Positions 7,403-17,269 of a stretch of 44,964 nt of DNA are shown one piece after another. Position 1 is the stretch's first letter. Every line of letters starts with the position of its first letter. The position numbers were made by a program, and so were the translations under genes. Source of the stretch: JBEBSD01 sp040394475 (GTDB lineage: Bacteria > Bacteroidota > Bacteroidia > Cytophagales > Spirosomataceae). Location of the stretch: the NCBI GenBank assembly GCA_040394475.1, contig JBEBSD010000052.1:1-44964 (forward strand). The letters are read 5' to 3'. The notes under the pieces are model-generated. The model saw only the letters and a list, made by a program, of their open reading frames with translations. It was not told where the DNA came from and did no database searches.

Positions 7403-10400
7403 TTACTCCGCCAGGTTAAACCGCAGCTGAACCCCTCCTGAAGTGGCGGAACGGTAAAAGCTGTTTGACACCAGGGGATCGTTGAACATCCGCTCAAAAT
7501 AGAATTGCAGGCTCAACCGGTTGCTCACCACATAGTTAATGGTAGGCCGTAACTGAAAATTGATATTCCCTGCGGTCGGAATATTCTCCGCAACGTCCCG
7601 TGTTACTCCATTTTCCTCTATTTCCATAATTTTCCGCTGAATCGAGCGGGTATCGCGGAAGGTGACGGACATCTGCGCAGTCAGGTCATTTTTCAGCCGC
7701 CGCTTCACCCCGTTTATTTTGAACGGAAGGGCCATGTCGTTTTTGGTAAAGCCGATACTGACCGTCAGGTCCTGGTTAAACAACTCTTCCATCTGTGTGT
7801 TGGCCAGATTGAGCGCCACAGTCCGGTCGCGGTTGTAATCGACCCGCCCCGTAATCCGGCTCTGTGTCCGGAAATTCACCCCTATCAAAGGAGAAAACCG
7901 CTCAGACATGGTAATGGTCGACATCGCAAACACCGGGATGTAATGCCCGTTTTCATTCAGGTGATTGTAACGGGTATTATTGTTCAGCAGGTTCGAAGCC
8001 ATCAGGTAGCCCGACACCGCCAGGTTGACGTAAATTTCCTCATAATTCATGGAGGAAGTAAAATTCCCCACGCTATAGGTAGAAGAATAGTTATGTTCCA
8101 GGGTAAAGGAGGCGAACAATTTCTTAAACGCCGGGATCTGGGAAAGCCCGTTGTAGCGCACCGACCAGTTCGGGAACGGTAGTTTCAGGAAAGGGTTGGT
8201 ACGGATACTCCCGGTACTATCGGCCCCCCTTCCGCTGTAGGCAGCAAAAAAAGAAGGAATCAGGACATCCTGCGAATTCTTGTTATATGTCCCTTCCCCG
8301 ATATTGTTGACGTCCTTGTTCAACCGATCGGCGATGATACCCCGATAGCGGATAAAATCGTTAAAAACGGGGGAATTATGGTCCCGGCTCATTTTGGTCA
8401 ACGCGGTGCGGAACGACATAAACGACATACTATACTGACCGTTTCTCAGGGGACTCTGGCTTACAAAATCGCCGTCTTCATCCGGCCGGTAAAACTCCTG
8501 GTAGGTATCTCTTCGCGTATAATCGGCTTTGATATTGATCTGGAAATCTTTAAACGGCTCCAGCGAGGTATTGGCATTAAATTTTTTATCAACCGTTTGC
8601 TGGAAGGGCTGGTTCAGCACCACACTTTCTGTCAGCCAGCCCCGGGAGGCCGCGTATTTCTGAAAGTCCCGCCGCTGGCTTCCCAGCACAAACGGGATAC
8701 CGGGCGCCCCCGTATTATCCACCCCAAAGTATTGGGGGGCTCCCAGGAAGCCGGGAAGGGCAGTTGTTTCCAAGACCGAATAACTGAAGTTGATTCCCCT
8801 GATGGTCATCAGCACCCGGGCGGCATTCTTCAGGACCGGGCTCGACTGCCCCTCAATTTCCTCGATATCTCCCGGGCTCCTCGTAAAGTTTTTCCTCGCT
8901 ACATTCGGCGAGTTGGCGAATTTGAGGTACTTCAGTTTGTTATACAATGCTACAAAATCGACGCGGCCTGTAATTCCCCGCTCCCTGCTGTTTCTGATAA
9001 TATTCCCGAAAAGCATCCCATTCGCATCAACTGCTCCCAGGGCATTGGCCATATAATTGTACCCGATCCGATGGTTGTAGTCGGCTGCCATCCAATCTGT
9101 AAGCGGCAGTTTATCCAATGGCAAGCGGTAGGTCAGCGCAATGCGCTGGTCAAAATCCTTAATCCTTCCGAGTCGCTTAAAGTTGGTCCACAAGGTATCC
9201 CTTTTTTCCCGGGTATCCAGGTCGCCAAACGGTTCGTCCACGATTGCCCTGGCCGCCGCGTTATAGTTCAGCACGATACTCTTGGTGAGGTTCCAGGAGA
9301 GATCGTAATACCGGTTAAACCAGAAAAACTTCTCGAAATACGGTACCATACCGTCGGTTGTCAGCTCTGAATTCCGTAGCTGCGTCCGGATAAAGCTCCG
9401 TTCCACATCGGCCCTGACGGCGATAGAAGCGGGCATCAGCGTCAGGTTGAAATCCTTCACAAAATTGACGTAGCGGTTCTGGCTCTCCCATTTTTTAAAG
9501 GGTTCAAATGGCTTGCCGGTTTTGGAGTACGCATACGAAATGCCCCCCTTATACATTTGCTGCAGGAACGATTCTGTCAGAATGTTCCTTTTCTTCAGAT
9601 CATTGAAAGCATAGGTAAACGCAAAATTCTCAATATCATAGAAATGGCTTTTCTGATCGGTACTCATTCGCATTTTACGTACATTCGACAGGTTAATACC
9701 CCTTTGTGTGGTATTATCCACTACCATATGCCGGTAGTGGTCCCGTTCGGACACATTTCGCAGATTGTCCAGCGTTGTCGACAGCTTCATATCCGGATCC
9801 AGGGGATCAAAATAAGGCGTGACTATTTTGCGGTCGTAGTTCAGGAACAGCGGGATGCTGAAACCCCACGACTCGGGGAGGAACTTATCCACCGCAATAT
9901 TGGAAACCACCCCAAATTCTGATGTTGTAGCCCGTGAACGTTCCCCGATTTTCGTTTGCACCCCTCCGAACCCAAAGCTTTCCACTCTACCCGTTGCCTT
10001 GATCAAAGCCAGATCGGCCAGCTTGGCATCCAGCTGCCCGACGGCCGACCAGCCGGCTGTCTGGTCGAAGCCTTCTACATGCATTTCGTTGACCCAAAGG
10101 CAAAAGCTCTGCGATCGCTCGTCTTCGGATTCCGGGTTCCGCATACCAATCATAATCACCCTTACCAGGCTCAGGTCGGGGTTCCCCATCAGCGTTATTT
10201 TATAAAGACCATCGGAACTCATCATGGTATATGGAAGCGAATAGCTTCGCCCCCACACCTGATTCCGAAGCGATTTAGCATCCAGCAGGTCCTGGAAGGC
10301 AAAATTAATCTCATTTTCGGCAGGCCACACAGCGGAAGGCGCTGCTTCTCCCGGTCGTGTCGCGGTGAGGTTGACCCGCTCAATTTCATAGTAATTCTGC

Positions 10401-13400
10401 GTTACGTCAGTTCCCAGGCGCATAAACACACCGTTTTCCCCCTGTATTGGCTCATCGCTGTGCATATGAACATACATCCGCAGCCGCTTTCTGAACTGCA
10501 AATCCAGGTTGACATTCTTAAAGACTGCCCGTGCATCCCCGTCCCGCAGATCGGTCACACACATACTCATCGCCTGTTCATTAAGCTGGAAGTTCTGGTT
10601 GGGCTGTGTAAAGTCCCTGTCCCGCTCCCAGCCCGGCGGAACCGCGTACACATATTTATCCGTTACACCGGTGTTCTGGCTGTTTTCCTCAACACTGACC
10701 GTTCCGACCGTAAACTTGGCATCATACTTTTCCGGTACCTCCTGCATCCCGGGAGCGGTCAGATCACTGGTATACTTGCGGTATTGTTGCCCGACCAGTT
10801 GTAACTGGGCAAAGCGCAGCACTACAGGATTTTCGAACGCCGTGAGATACATCCGTATAAACCGGATGGACTTAAAGCTGTTCATTCCCTCCGTCTTATC
10901 CGTAAACTCTCTTATCGGTACCCGGAAAAGGAACCAATCCCCTTCTCCGACAGAGGTTTTGTCCACAATATATCCTTTCCCTACCTCAAGCTGGCCCGGC
11001 TCCAGGTCAATCACGTATTCATAGTATTCTTCGTTGTCACTAATGGTGTTGTCCGTGTTCAGGTCTTCTCCATCCGGCAAGTTGGTACTGGCCTGGGTCA
11101 GCAGGTTCCGGTCGCCGGTACTTTCGGGGGAATTACTCTCCATTCCCATGAAGTCTTTATACCGTTGCAGGATATTTGCTTCCTGCGCATCCCACTCTGC
11201 GCCCAGGTAAAACCTGAAATCATCTCCGGACGGGTCGGCCTTGATCTGTTCCAGCACTTCCGGTCGTACGAGCTGTTCGATGCGGTCGAGGTAGGAAGTC
11301 TTGAAAAAACGCTGTTCGTCGCTGTTTCCCATGCCATCCAGTCCTACATCCTGCCTTTCGCGGGCACCGGCCTCATTGCTGAAGGCATTAATGACAAACT
11401 GCTGCTTGGTGACATAGCCCCAGGCGGTTGAGTCCACATTTACCCCGACCACCCGTTCGCCGACCGGTAGTCCGTTTTCATAGTTATAGCGTTCGTCCGG
11501 TATAATATCCTCCGAGATATCCCCCAGGTTAAACACCAGCTTTCCGCCCGTGGCCACCCGGTCCAGCGAGTTTCCGGCTGCATCCTTGTAACCGGCGCGT
11601 ACCTTTCCGTTATCGCTATTGATGAACGGATTCAGCAACCAGAAATCAATGGTTTCAATATTGGCATTGTCAAAATCAATATCGGAAGTAATGGCCCGGG
11701 TAACGGCACCGAAATTATTCCTGGGATTCTTGAGCATCCCGTTTGCATCCAGATCCGGGTTGTAGTTATACATACCCCTTTCCTGCGGATAGTACGCAAC
11801 ATCCAGCACGTTCAGCGGCAAATTGACGACCGGTACTGCCTTTCCCGGGAAAAGGTCCTGGGGATTGTACAACCGTTCGTAGTAATTGGTCAGGGTACCG
11901 CCGTCGGGAAGTACCGGAACTCCCACATTGGCGCCGTACGGATTTCCGGAAAATACATTGTCCACGCTGTACACCGATATTTTCGCCCGGTTGTAGGCGT
12001 GGTCGAGCTGGTTGGATACCGCACCGGCAAAATTGAACTGCGGGGAGTTCCGGGGAGTAGCCCCGATCCGCCATTTGTTGGGCTGGCGGGCGAGATCGTA
12101 GACGGTCCGGGCTGTTTCGAAATCATCCACCAGGGAGCGGTTTTTCACCCGTTTATTGACCCCCGGGTACAGTTGCGCCGCCTCGCCCCTGAAATGGATA
12201 TACGACATTTCCTTGGTCTGAATCAGGGGCAGCTTATCCAGTAAATTCGTTAAAAAAGGCGCTTCTTTCCGGATGCTCCCGTCAATTCCGATAATGGTAT
12301 TGTCCGCAGGCTCATTCCCGAGCGCCACCCTGGACAGAAAACCGGCGGGTGTTTCCCGGTACCGCATGGCCGTCATCCCCAACCTGACATCCTTATTCAA
12401 CACATAATCCAGGCGTGTCCCCAACAGAGAGCGAATCTGGTTGTCGAATAAATCGGGCTTCTCGTACTCCACTACAATTTCCCGCCCGGAATTCAGCACC
12501 GACGGATTTACAATCCGGACACGGCCCATCTGCGCCTCTACAATGAAATCAGAACCTTTCGACAGGGCCGCTCCTCCCGACGTGACGGTGACCGACTCCT
12601 CTTCCACTCCGAACGGCAGCTGTATATCCTGCCCTCCTGCCGACTGGTAGCTTCCTTTCAGGTAATACTTATTCTTTTCGTTCATCTGCTGCGCCTCTAC
12701 CATGGTGCTGCGGTACAACTCTCCGAACACATATTTCCGGGCCAGATCGGCCTCATCGGAATCAAAATAGGGAGCCAGCGTCGCGCCAAACGGTTCGAGG
12801 ACCGGGAAAATCACACGGCCGTTCTGGGAATCGATGGTATAGCCTTCCACGTAGTCAAAGTTCCCGTCCGGCTGTACATCGTTTACCGAGTTTAACCGGT
12901 CGAGGTGCATCAGCCTGACCAGCGGCTGGTTCTGCAGCCGGCGCCCTTCCTGCAGGTTAGGATTATCCATTCCCGTAGCATCGTCTTTGTAAATGATCCG
13001 GAGCTGAAAGCTTGTTTTATCGATCTGGGTGCTTCCGAGAAAGTAAATATTTTTCATCATCAAGTCCCACATGGGAAGCGCTGTATTGTTGCGTATCGTC
13101 GACGACTTCAACAGTTTCAATGCAATCACCTGGTCATCCCTCAGATTCTGATAATCCTCGGTAAGCTCTCCCACTTTATAGACCCTGCCGCCATAGGTAT
13201 ATTCATAGGCAACTGCCAGGATTTCATCATTCCGCAGGGGCACCGTCAATGAAATATAGCCCAGCTGCGGATTAAACGTGTATTCTCTTTCCTGAAGTAA
13301 TTTCTTGGCTCCGCGGAGCAGCTCAAAGTCGGTATTCTTTCTCAGCGAGAACGGCGGCGCCGACAGCGAGGTGTTCGTCTGATCCACCTGCCGAAACGCC

Positions 13401-14635
13401 GTATTCGCCAAAAGGTTCCGGTACAAGGGGTCTGCTTTCATATCGGCAGGAGACCCGTCCGCCGACTCGGCCAGATCTGCAAAGCCCACCACATTGCGCA
13501 GGGTGCCGGTGGTTGCGGTCCGGTTGGTCACATAGACTTCCAACCGTGTGATCGTTGCAGCGGAAGTAATATTGGGCAAGCTTCTGAGCGATGTCTCGTA
13601 CTCGTTCCTGAAAAAATGCGAGAGGAAGAAATGCTTGTTTTCTTCATACGTATCCGACTTGATTTCAAACTCTTTCCCCTGTGTGCCCCCTCTCAGGACA
13701 ATACGCTCCTTCCGGGAACGCTGCTGAGAAGCCACAAAGGTCGCTGTCAGCTTTCCGAACTGCATTTCTGTTTTTACTCCGAAGAGGTTCTGGACCCCGG
13801 GAATCAGCTGACTGTTAATGGCCCAGTTGATATTACCGGCCTCGAGCTTCCGTATAAAACTCTCCTCCGGGCCCTTATAATTCAGACGAAGAGCGTTTTC
13901 AAACTTAAAGCTTGCTTTGGTATCATAATTGGTCAGGAAACCCAGCCGTTCACTGATCTGGCTATTGAAGTTAATATTGATCTGGGGTTTGAAGATAAAG
14001 TCAAAGTTGCGCCGCTGCCGGACCGGGATAGAAGGGTTGTCGTTAAACTGGCTCATGAACCCCAGGTCCAGCGTCACAAAACCATTGGGCATGACATCCA
14101 TCAGTTCATTTCCCAGGAGCCTGTCGAGAGAAGGCGGCAAATCCAGCTTAGGCAGCAACCGACCGGCGCTTAAAGCCCCCTTCCCGTCATTACGCGCAGC
14201 GTAATCCCGCAGCAGGCTTTGAAACGCGCGCTGGTTCTGGATATCGTTGTATGTTTTCAGATCGAGGGTTTCCGTCGGCCGGTATTCCAGCTCGCCTTTC
14301 TCCGTTTTTACTTCTTCCGATATAATCAAATCTCCGGAGCGGTCGAGCATAATCTCCGTCGCTACATTCGAAGGTTCGCTCTGATAAAGCGGCGAACGGG
14401 GACGCGGTTCCACGAATCGGTTCCGGTAATAATCCCTCCAGTCTATTTTGAGCCCTCGCCCCGAACGTGATACCTCCTTTTTGGTCGTGTCCGGCAATGT
14501 ATCCGTTACCACTTTCACCCATTCCCTTTGATACCTGCCCGCCGGCACCTCTCCCGCAGGAGGAGCCACCAGATACAGGGCTACCGATGAAACCAGAAAC
14601 GACCGGGAAAGAATTTGGTAAACAGTTGCAGACAA
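7403..14635 (-). CDS. sprA: SprA, outer-membrane translocon of the type IX secretion system
   Basis: SprA (Sov in Porphyromonas) is a very large single-chain outer-membrane barrel that carries T9SS cargo to the cell surface. The 2410-residue length, a hydrophobic N-terminal export segment (SRSFLVSSVALYLVAPPAG), family-typical passages such as DWRDYYRNRF, FDFIFKPQININFNSQISERLG and KLEAGNINWAINSQLIPGVQ, and a long beta-rich C-terminal part ending in RFNLAE identify it. No ATG lies at the 5' end: going upstream from TTG 14635 in frame there are only ATT and ACG codons before a stop, so initiation is probably at TTG 14635. It follows ruvA on the same strand after 98 bp, a gene order I recall from other Bacteroidota. 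The 9-bp gap to lptB leaves no room for a separate terminator. Confidence 0.95.
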   Translation of the reverse strand: MSATVYQILSRSFLVSSVALYLVAPPAGEVPAGRYQREWVKVVTDTLPDTTKKEVSRSGRGLKIDWRDYYRNRFVEPRPRSPLYQSEPSNVATEIMLDRSGDLIISEEVKTEKGELEYRPTETLDLKTYNDIQNQRAFQSLLRDYAARNDGKGALSAGRLLPKLDLPPSLDRLLGNELMDVMPNGFVTLDLGFMSQFNDNPSIPVRQRRNFDFIFKPQININFNSQISERLGFLTNYDTKASFKFENALRLNYKGPEESFIRKLEAGNINWAINSQLIPGVQNLFGVKTEMQFGKLTATFVASQQRSRKERIVLRGGTQGKEFEIKSDTYEENKHFFLSHFFRNEYETSLRSLPNITSAATITRLEVYVTNRTATTGTLRNVVGFADLAESADGSPADMKADPLYRNLLANTAFRQVDQTNTSLSAPPFSLRKNTDFELLRGAKKLLQEREYTFNPQLGYISLTVPLRNDEILAVAYEYTYGGRVYKVGELTEDYQNLRDDQVIALKLLKSSTIRNNTALPMWDLMMKNIYFLGSTQIDKTSFQLRIIYKDDATGMDNPNLQEGRRLQNQPLVRLMHLDRLNSVNDVQPDGNFDYVEGYTIDSQNGRVIFPVLEPFGATLAPYFDSDEADLARKYVFGELYRSTMVEAQQMNEKNKYYLKGSYQSAGGQDIQLPFGVEEESVTVTSGGAALSKGSDFIVEAQMGRVRIVNPSVLNSGREIVVEYEKPDLFDNQIRSLLGTRLDYVLNKDVRLGMTAMRYRETPAGFLSRVALGNEPADNTIIGIDGSIRKEAPFLTNLLDKLPLIQTKEMSYIHFRGEAAQLYPGVNKRVKNRSLVDDFETARTVYDLARQPNKWRIGATPRNSPQFNFAGAVSNQLDHAYNRAKISVYSVDNVFSGNPYGANVGVPVLPDGGTLTNYYERLYNPQDLFPGKAVPVVNLPLNVLDVAYYPQERGMYNYNPDLDANGMLKNPRNNFGAVTRAITSDIDFDNANIETIDFWLLNPFINSDNGKVRAGYKDAAGNSLDRVATGGKLVFNLGDISEDIIPDERYNYENGLPVGERVVGVNVDSTAWGYVTKQQFVINAFSNEAGARERQDVGLDGMGNSDEQRFFKTSYLDRIEQLVRPEVLEQIKADPSGDDFRFYLGAEWDAQEANILQRYKDFMGMESNSPESTGDRNLLTQASTNLPDGEDLNTDNTISDNEEYYEYVIDLEPGQLEVGKGYIVDKTSVGEGDWFLFRVPIREFTDKTEGMNSFKSIRFIRMYLTAFENPVVLRFAQLQLVGQQYRKYTSDLTAPGMQEVPEKYDAKFTVGTVSVEENSQNTGVTDKYVYAVPPGWERDRDFTQPNQNFQLNEQAMSMCVTDLRDGDARAVFKNVNLDLQFRKRLRMYVHMHSDEPIQGENGVFMRLGTDVTQNYYEIERVNLTATRPGEAAPSAVWPAENEINFAFQDLLDAKSLRNQVWGRSYSLPYTMMSSDGLYKITLMGNPDLSLVRVIMIGMRNPESEDERSQSFCLWVNEMHVEGFDQTAGWSAVGQLDAKLADLALIKATGRVESFGFGGVQTKIGERSRATTSEFGVVSNIAVDKFLPESWGFSIPLFLNYDRKIVTPYFDPLDPDMKLSTTLDNLRNVSERDHYRHMVVDNTTQRGINLSNVRKMRMSTDQKSHFYDIENFAFTYAFNDLKKRNILTESFLQQMYKGGISYAYSKTGKPFEPFKKWESQNRYVNFVKDFNLTLMPASIAVRADVERSFIRTQLRNSELTTDGMVPYFEKFFWFNRYYDLSWNLTKSIVLNYNAAARAIVDEPFGDLDTREKRDTLWTNFKRLGRIKDFDQRIALTYRLPLDKLPLTDWMAADYNHRIGYNYMANALGAVDANGMLFGNIIRNSRERGITGRVDFVALYNKLKYLKFANSPNVARKNFTRSPGDIEEIEGQSSPVLKNAARVLMTIRGINFSYSVLETTALPGFLGAPQYFGVDNTGAPGIPFVLGSQRRDFQKYAASRGWLTESVVLNQPFQQTVDKKFNANTSLEPFKDFQINIKADYTRRDTYQEFYRPDEDGDFVSQSPLRNGQYSMSFMSFRTALTKMSRDHNSPVFNDFIRYRGIIADRLNKDVNNIGEGTYNKNSQDVLIPSFFAAYSGRGADSTGSIRTNPFLKLPFPNWSVRYNGLSQIPAFKKLFASFTLEHNYSSTYSVGNFTSSMNYEEIYVNLAVSGYLMASNLLNNNTRYNHLNENGHYIPVFAMSTITMSERFSPLIGVNFRTQSRITGRVDYNRDRTVALNLANTQMEELFNQDLTVSIGFTKNDMALPFKINGVKRRLKNDLTAQMSVTFRDTRSIQRKIMEIEENGVTRDVAENIPTAGNINFQLRPTINYVVSNRLSLQFYFERMFNDPLVSNSFYRSATSGGVQLRFNLAE

Positions 14636-14680
14636 AATTATTTTCGTAATAAGGTGGTTCCGGAGAGAATATTAAACATA

Positions 14681-14702
14681 CTAGGACGTAACGTCCTTCT
14701 AG
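14681..14702. promoter_or_regulatory. Palindrome between ruvA and sprA
   Basis: GGACGT-A-ACGTCC (14684-14696) is a perfect 6-bp dyad around a single base, itself flanked by CTAG on both sides. It sits about 50 bp upstream of sprA and may be an operator or a short hairpin in the mRNA leader. No protein is suggested by the sequence. Confidence 0.35.
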
Positions 14703-14733
14703 TCCCCATTATTTTCTGACGCCAGTCAGGAAA

Positions 14734-15324
14734 TTAACGAAGAGCTAATTTAATCAATTGTTCCACACTAACCGTTTCTCCTTCCCGCTTCAATATCGCA
14801 TCGATACTTTTTTCGGCTACCGGCCGGGCTATTCCCAGGGTGGTCAATGCCGCCAATGCTTCATTTCTTTTCTGTTGCGCCGGCGACCTTACGGTAACGG
14901 CGGCAGCCGCGCTAAAGTTATCCTTTTTGACTTTATCTTTCAACTCCAGGATAATCCGTTGTGCTGTTTTTCCGCCAATTCCCTTAATGGTTTGGATCAG
15001 CCGTGCATCTTCCGTCAGGATTGCATGCGCTATTTCGCCTGCGGAAAGTGACGACAGCATTACCAGGGCTGTCGCGGGGCCCACTCCGGAAACGCTGGTC
15101 AGCTGAAGAAAGAGCTGCTTTTCTTCCACATCAACAAACCCGTACAATAAGTGCGCGTCTTCACGGATATTCAAATAAGTGTATAGCTTACAATGCGCAT
15201 CCCGTTCGGGCAGCGCCCCGTAAGTCTGCAGAGAAATCCGGATTTCGTACCCCACCCCATTGGCCTCAATAATGGCGAAGGATGGTTCCTTGTGCGCAAG
15301 CTTACCAGTTATATAAGCAATCAT
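14734..15324 (-). CDS. ruvA: Holliday junction branch-migration subunit RuvA
   Basis: RuvA binds four-way DNA junctions as a tetramer and recruits the RuvB motor during recombination and repair. The 196-residue protein has the expected three parts: an OB-fold from residue 1 (MIAYITGKLAHKEPSFAIIE), the helix-hairpin-helix region (LTSVSGVGPATALVMLS and IKGIGGKTAQRIILELKDKV), and a C-terminal RuvB-binding helical domain (about 148-196). The length is normal. The gene lies between the transglycosylase and sprA on the minus strand; ruvB and ruvC are not in the window. Confidence 0.96.
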   Translation of the reverse strand: MIAYITGKLAHKEPSFAIIEANGVGYEIRISLQTYGALPERDAHCKLYTYLNIREDAHLLYGFVDVEEKQLFLQLTSVSGVGPATALVMLSSLSAGEIAHAILTEDARLIQTIKGIGGKTAQRIILELKDKVKKDNFSAAAAVTVRSPAQQKRNEALAALTTLGIARPVAEKSIDAILKREGETVSVEQLIKLALR

Positions 15325-15357
15325 CTATTCGTATTTGCGGGCTTACTTTGTACAACG

Positions 15358-15388
15358 ACACCCACAAAACCGCCGATTTTGTGGGTGT
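15358..15388. terminator. Hairpin between the transglycosylase and ruvA genes
   Basis: A perfect 12-bp stem (ACACCCACAAAA at 15358-15369 with TTTTGTGGGTGT at 15377-15388) around a 7-nt loop lies just after the transglycosylase stop codon. There is no clear T-run beyond the stem, so it may act as an mRNA end or processing hairpin. Confidence 0.5.
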
Positions 15389-15409
15389 TGACCGTAGGGA
15401 AAACACAGA

Positions 15410-17206
15410 TTATCCTGAAATCAGTATCCGCATACCAGCCCTTAGTGCATTTCCTTTTATATTGTTTACCTTTTTAATCTTATCAACCGTAAGACCATAC
15501 CGTTGTGAAATAGCCCAGAGTGTATCGCCTTCCTGTACCACATAATAGTAGGGCTTAACGGTTTTCCCGGGAGTTTTCGGTTTCACTGCAATTTCGGTAT
15601 TCTCGGGAACCTCCTTCCTGATCGTCAACTTTTTACCGGCATACAGCTTGGTGGAGCTCATCCCGTTCACTTCCCGGAGCGCCGCTACCTCTACTCCATA
15701 TTTCCGGGCAATACTGACAAGCGTCTCGCCTCTTTTAATCGTATGCGTAATGACCTGATCTGTTGCTGCGGCCTTCTGCTTTTTAGGTTCGTCGCCCTGC
15801 GCCACCGTACCTTCTATCTGTACTTTGCCCAAAGTGTCCGGAATCTTTACGGCGTGATCCCGGAGATCGTTTGTCTCTTCGGTTACCGCCACTGCCAACT
15901 GTACCGTAACCGCGGTGTCGGGCAACGATTCTACTGCTTTTGCCAATACTTCCTCCTTCGCCTTCACAACCGGCGGCGCTGCCGGAAGCTTCACTTTCCG
16001 CTCGATCACCAGACGCTGACCCTTTAAAATCGTGTTCTTATGCAGCCGGTTCCAACGTTTCAGGTCCGTAACCGACACGCGATACTTATGGGCAATGGAA
16101 GACAAGCTTTCGCCGCCTCTTACCGTATGCGAAACCCGGCGGATTTCCATATCGGCATCCCTCCCGGCAAGCAATACTTCCGACGCCCCCATCCGGGAAG
16201 CAGAATCCCGTATGGCCGTGATATTTTCTGTCACCATCGCATACTTGACCGAAGGCACCCTGAGGACAAAATCCCGGGTATAAGCAGGAAGCGAGGAATG
16301 CAGGATCTGCGGATTGTACGTTTGAATGTCTTCCAGCGACATGCCAAGGAGCGAGGCAAATGTATGGAGGTTGAGATACCCGTTAATATGCAGGGTATCC
16401 GTTACGGGTGCATATTTCACTTGTTGCGGGGCGATTCCATGGTCGTCCGCGTATTCCATCAGGTACACCATCGCAACGAACTGGGGGACATAGTTCCGGG
16501 TCTCTTTGGGCAAGGCGTGGTACACTCCCCAGAACGTATCCTTCCCGGTCCGCCGGATCGCCCGCCTGATATTGCCCGGCCCGCAGTTATACGAAGCCAG
16601 CGCCATTTCCCAATCGCCGAAAATAGTATACAGCTGCTTGAGGTACCGGCAGGCGGCCTCCGTCGATTTTACCGGGTCGAAGCGTTCGTCAATAAACCGG
16701 TCTTGTTTCAGTCCGAATTCCCGGCCCGTAGCCCGCATAAATTGCCACAATCCGCCGGCCCCGGCCCGGGAAATCACACGAGGATCAAGGCCGGATTCGA
16801 TTAATGAAAGATATTTCAGCTCATCCGGCATTCCGTGCTCGGCCAGGATTTTTTCATAGACCGGAAAATAGACATTTTTATTTTCCAGCATCCTCCGCGT
16901 AAAATCGGCCTTGCGGTAAACAAAATATTCTACGTATTTATGAGATTCTTCGTGATAACGGAGCGGAATCGCTTTTTCCAGTTCCTGAAAACGTTCGCTT
17001 AAGACCGCAGTGGAGATAACCCCTATGTTTTCTTCTATTTCCGGGACCAGATCGACCGGGGTCACAAGGGTCGTCGTGTCGTCCAGAATTTCTATCTCGT
17101 CTGCTTCCTGTTCGTTCACCACTTCCTGGGCAACTGCCGTGAACGAACAGCAGAGGACCATCCCGATACCAAGAAACAAACCTGCGACTCTCTCCAAATT
17201 ATTCAT
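15410..17206 (-). CDS. Membrane-bound lytic murein transglycosylase (MltD-like) with three LysM repeats
   Basis: This 598-residue exported enzyme cleaves the glycan strands of peptidoglycan, forming 1,6-anhydro-muropeptides. The signal peptide is residues 1-27 (LFLGIGMVLCCSFTAVAQ). The family 1 lytic transglycosylase domain spans about 110-260; the catalytic Glu is residue 137 in YLSLIESGLDP, followed by AGAGGLWQFM and ALASYNCGPGNI. Three LysM peptidoglycan-binding modules follow at about 359-402, 487-530 and 554-597 (for example YYVVQEGDTLWAISQRYGL), the last ending the protein. A linker rich in A, K, V and T (about 403-485) separates the first two. It is in the same orientation as gatA upstream and ruvA downstream. 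Confidence 0.92.
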   Translation of the reverse strand: MNNLERVAGLFLGIGMVLCCSFTAVAQEVVNEQEADEIEILDDTTTLVTPVDLVPEIEENIGVISTAVLSERFQELEKAIPLRYHEESHKYVEYFVYRKADFTRRMLENKNVYFPVYEKILAEHGMPDELKYLSLIESGLDPRVISRAGAGGLWQFMRATGREFGLKQDRFIDERFDPVKSTEAACRYLKQLYTIFGDWEMALASYNCGPGNIRRAIRRTGKDTFWGVYHALPKETRNYVPQFVAMVYLMEYADDHGIAPQQVKYAPVTDTLHINGYLNLHTFASLLGMSLEDIQTYNPQILHSSLPAYTRDFVLRVPSVKYAMVTENITAIRDSASRMGASEVLLAGRDADMEIRRVSHTVRGGESLSSIAHKYRVSVTDLKRWNRLHKNTILKGQRLVIERKVKLPAAPPVVKAKEEVLAKAVESLPDTAVTVQLAVAVTEETNDLRDHAVKIPDTLGKVQIEGTVAQGDEPKKQKAAATDQVITHTIKRGETLVSIARKYGVEVAALREVNGMSSTKLYAGKKLTIRKEVPENTEIAVKPKTPGKTVKPYYYVVQEGDTLWAISQRYGLTVDKIKKVNNIKGNALRAGMRILISG

Positions 17207-17269
17207 TTATAACGTTGCCTGTTTTATGAAAATAATTAAGGGTAGTACTAAAAAACACACTCTTTTTAG

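Noticed and set aside
8378..9370. 330-codon open frame on the plus strand inside sprA
   Set aside because: Antisense to a clear SprA; an effect of codon composition in a GC-moderate gene. The same applies to plus-strand frames at 9956-10804 and 13616-14173.
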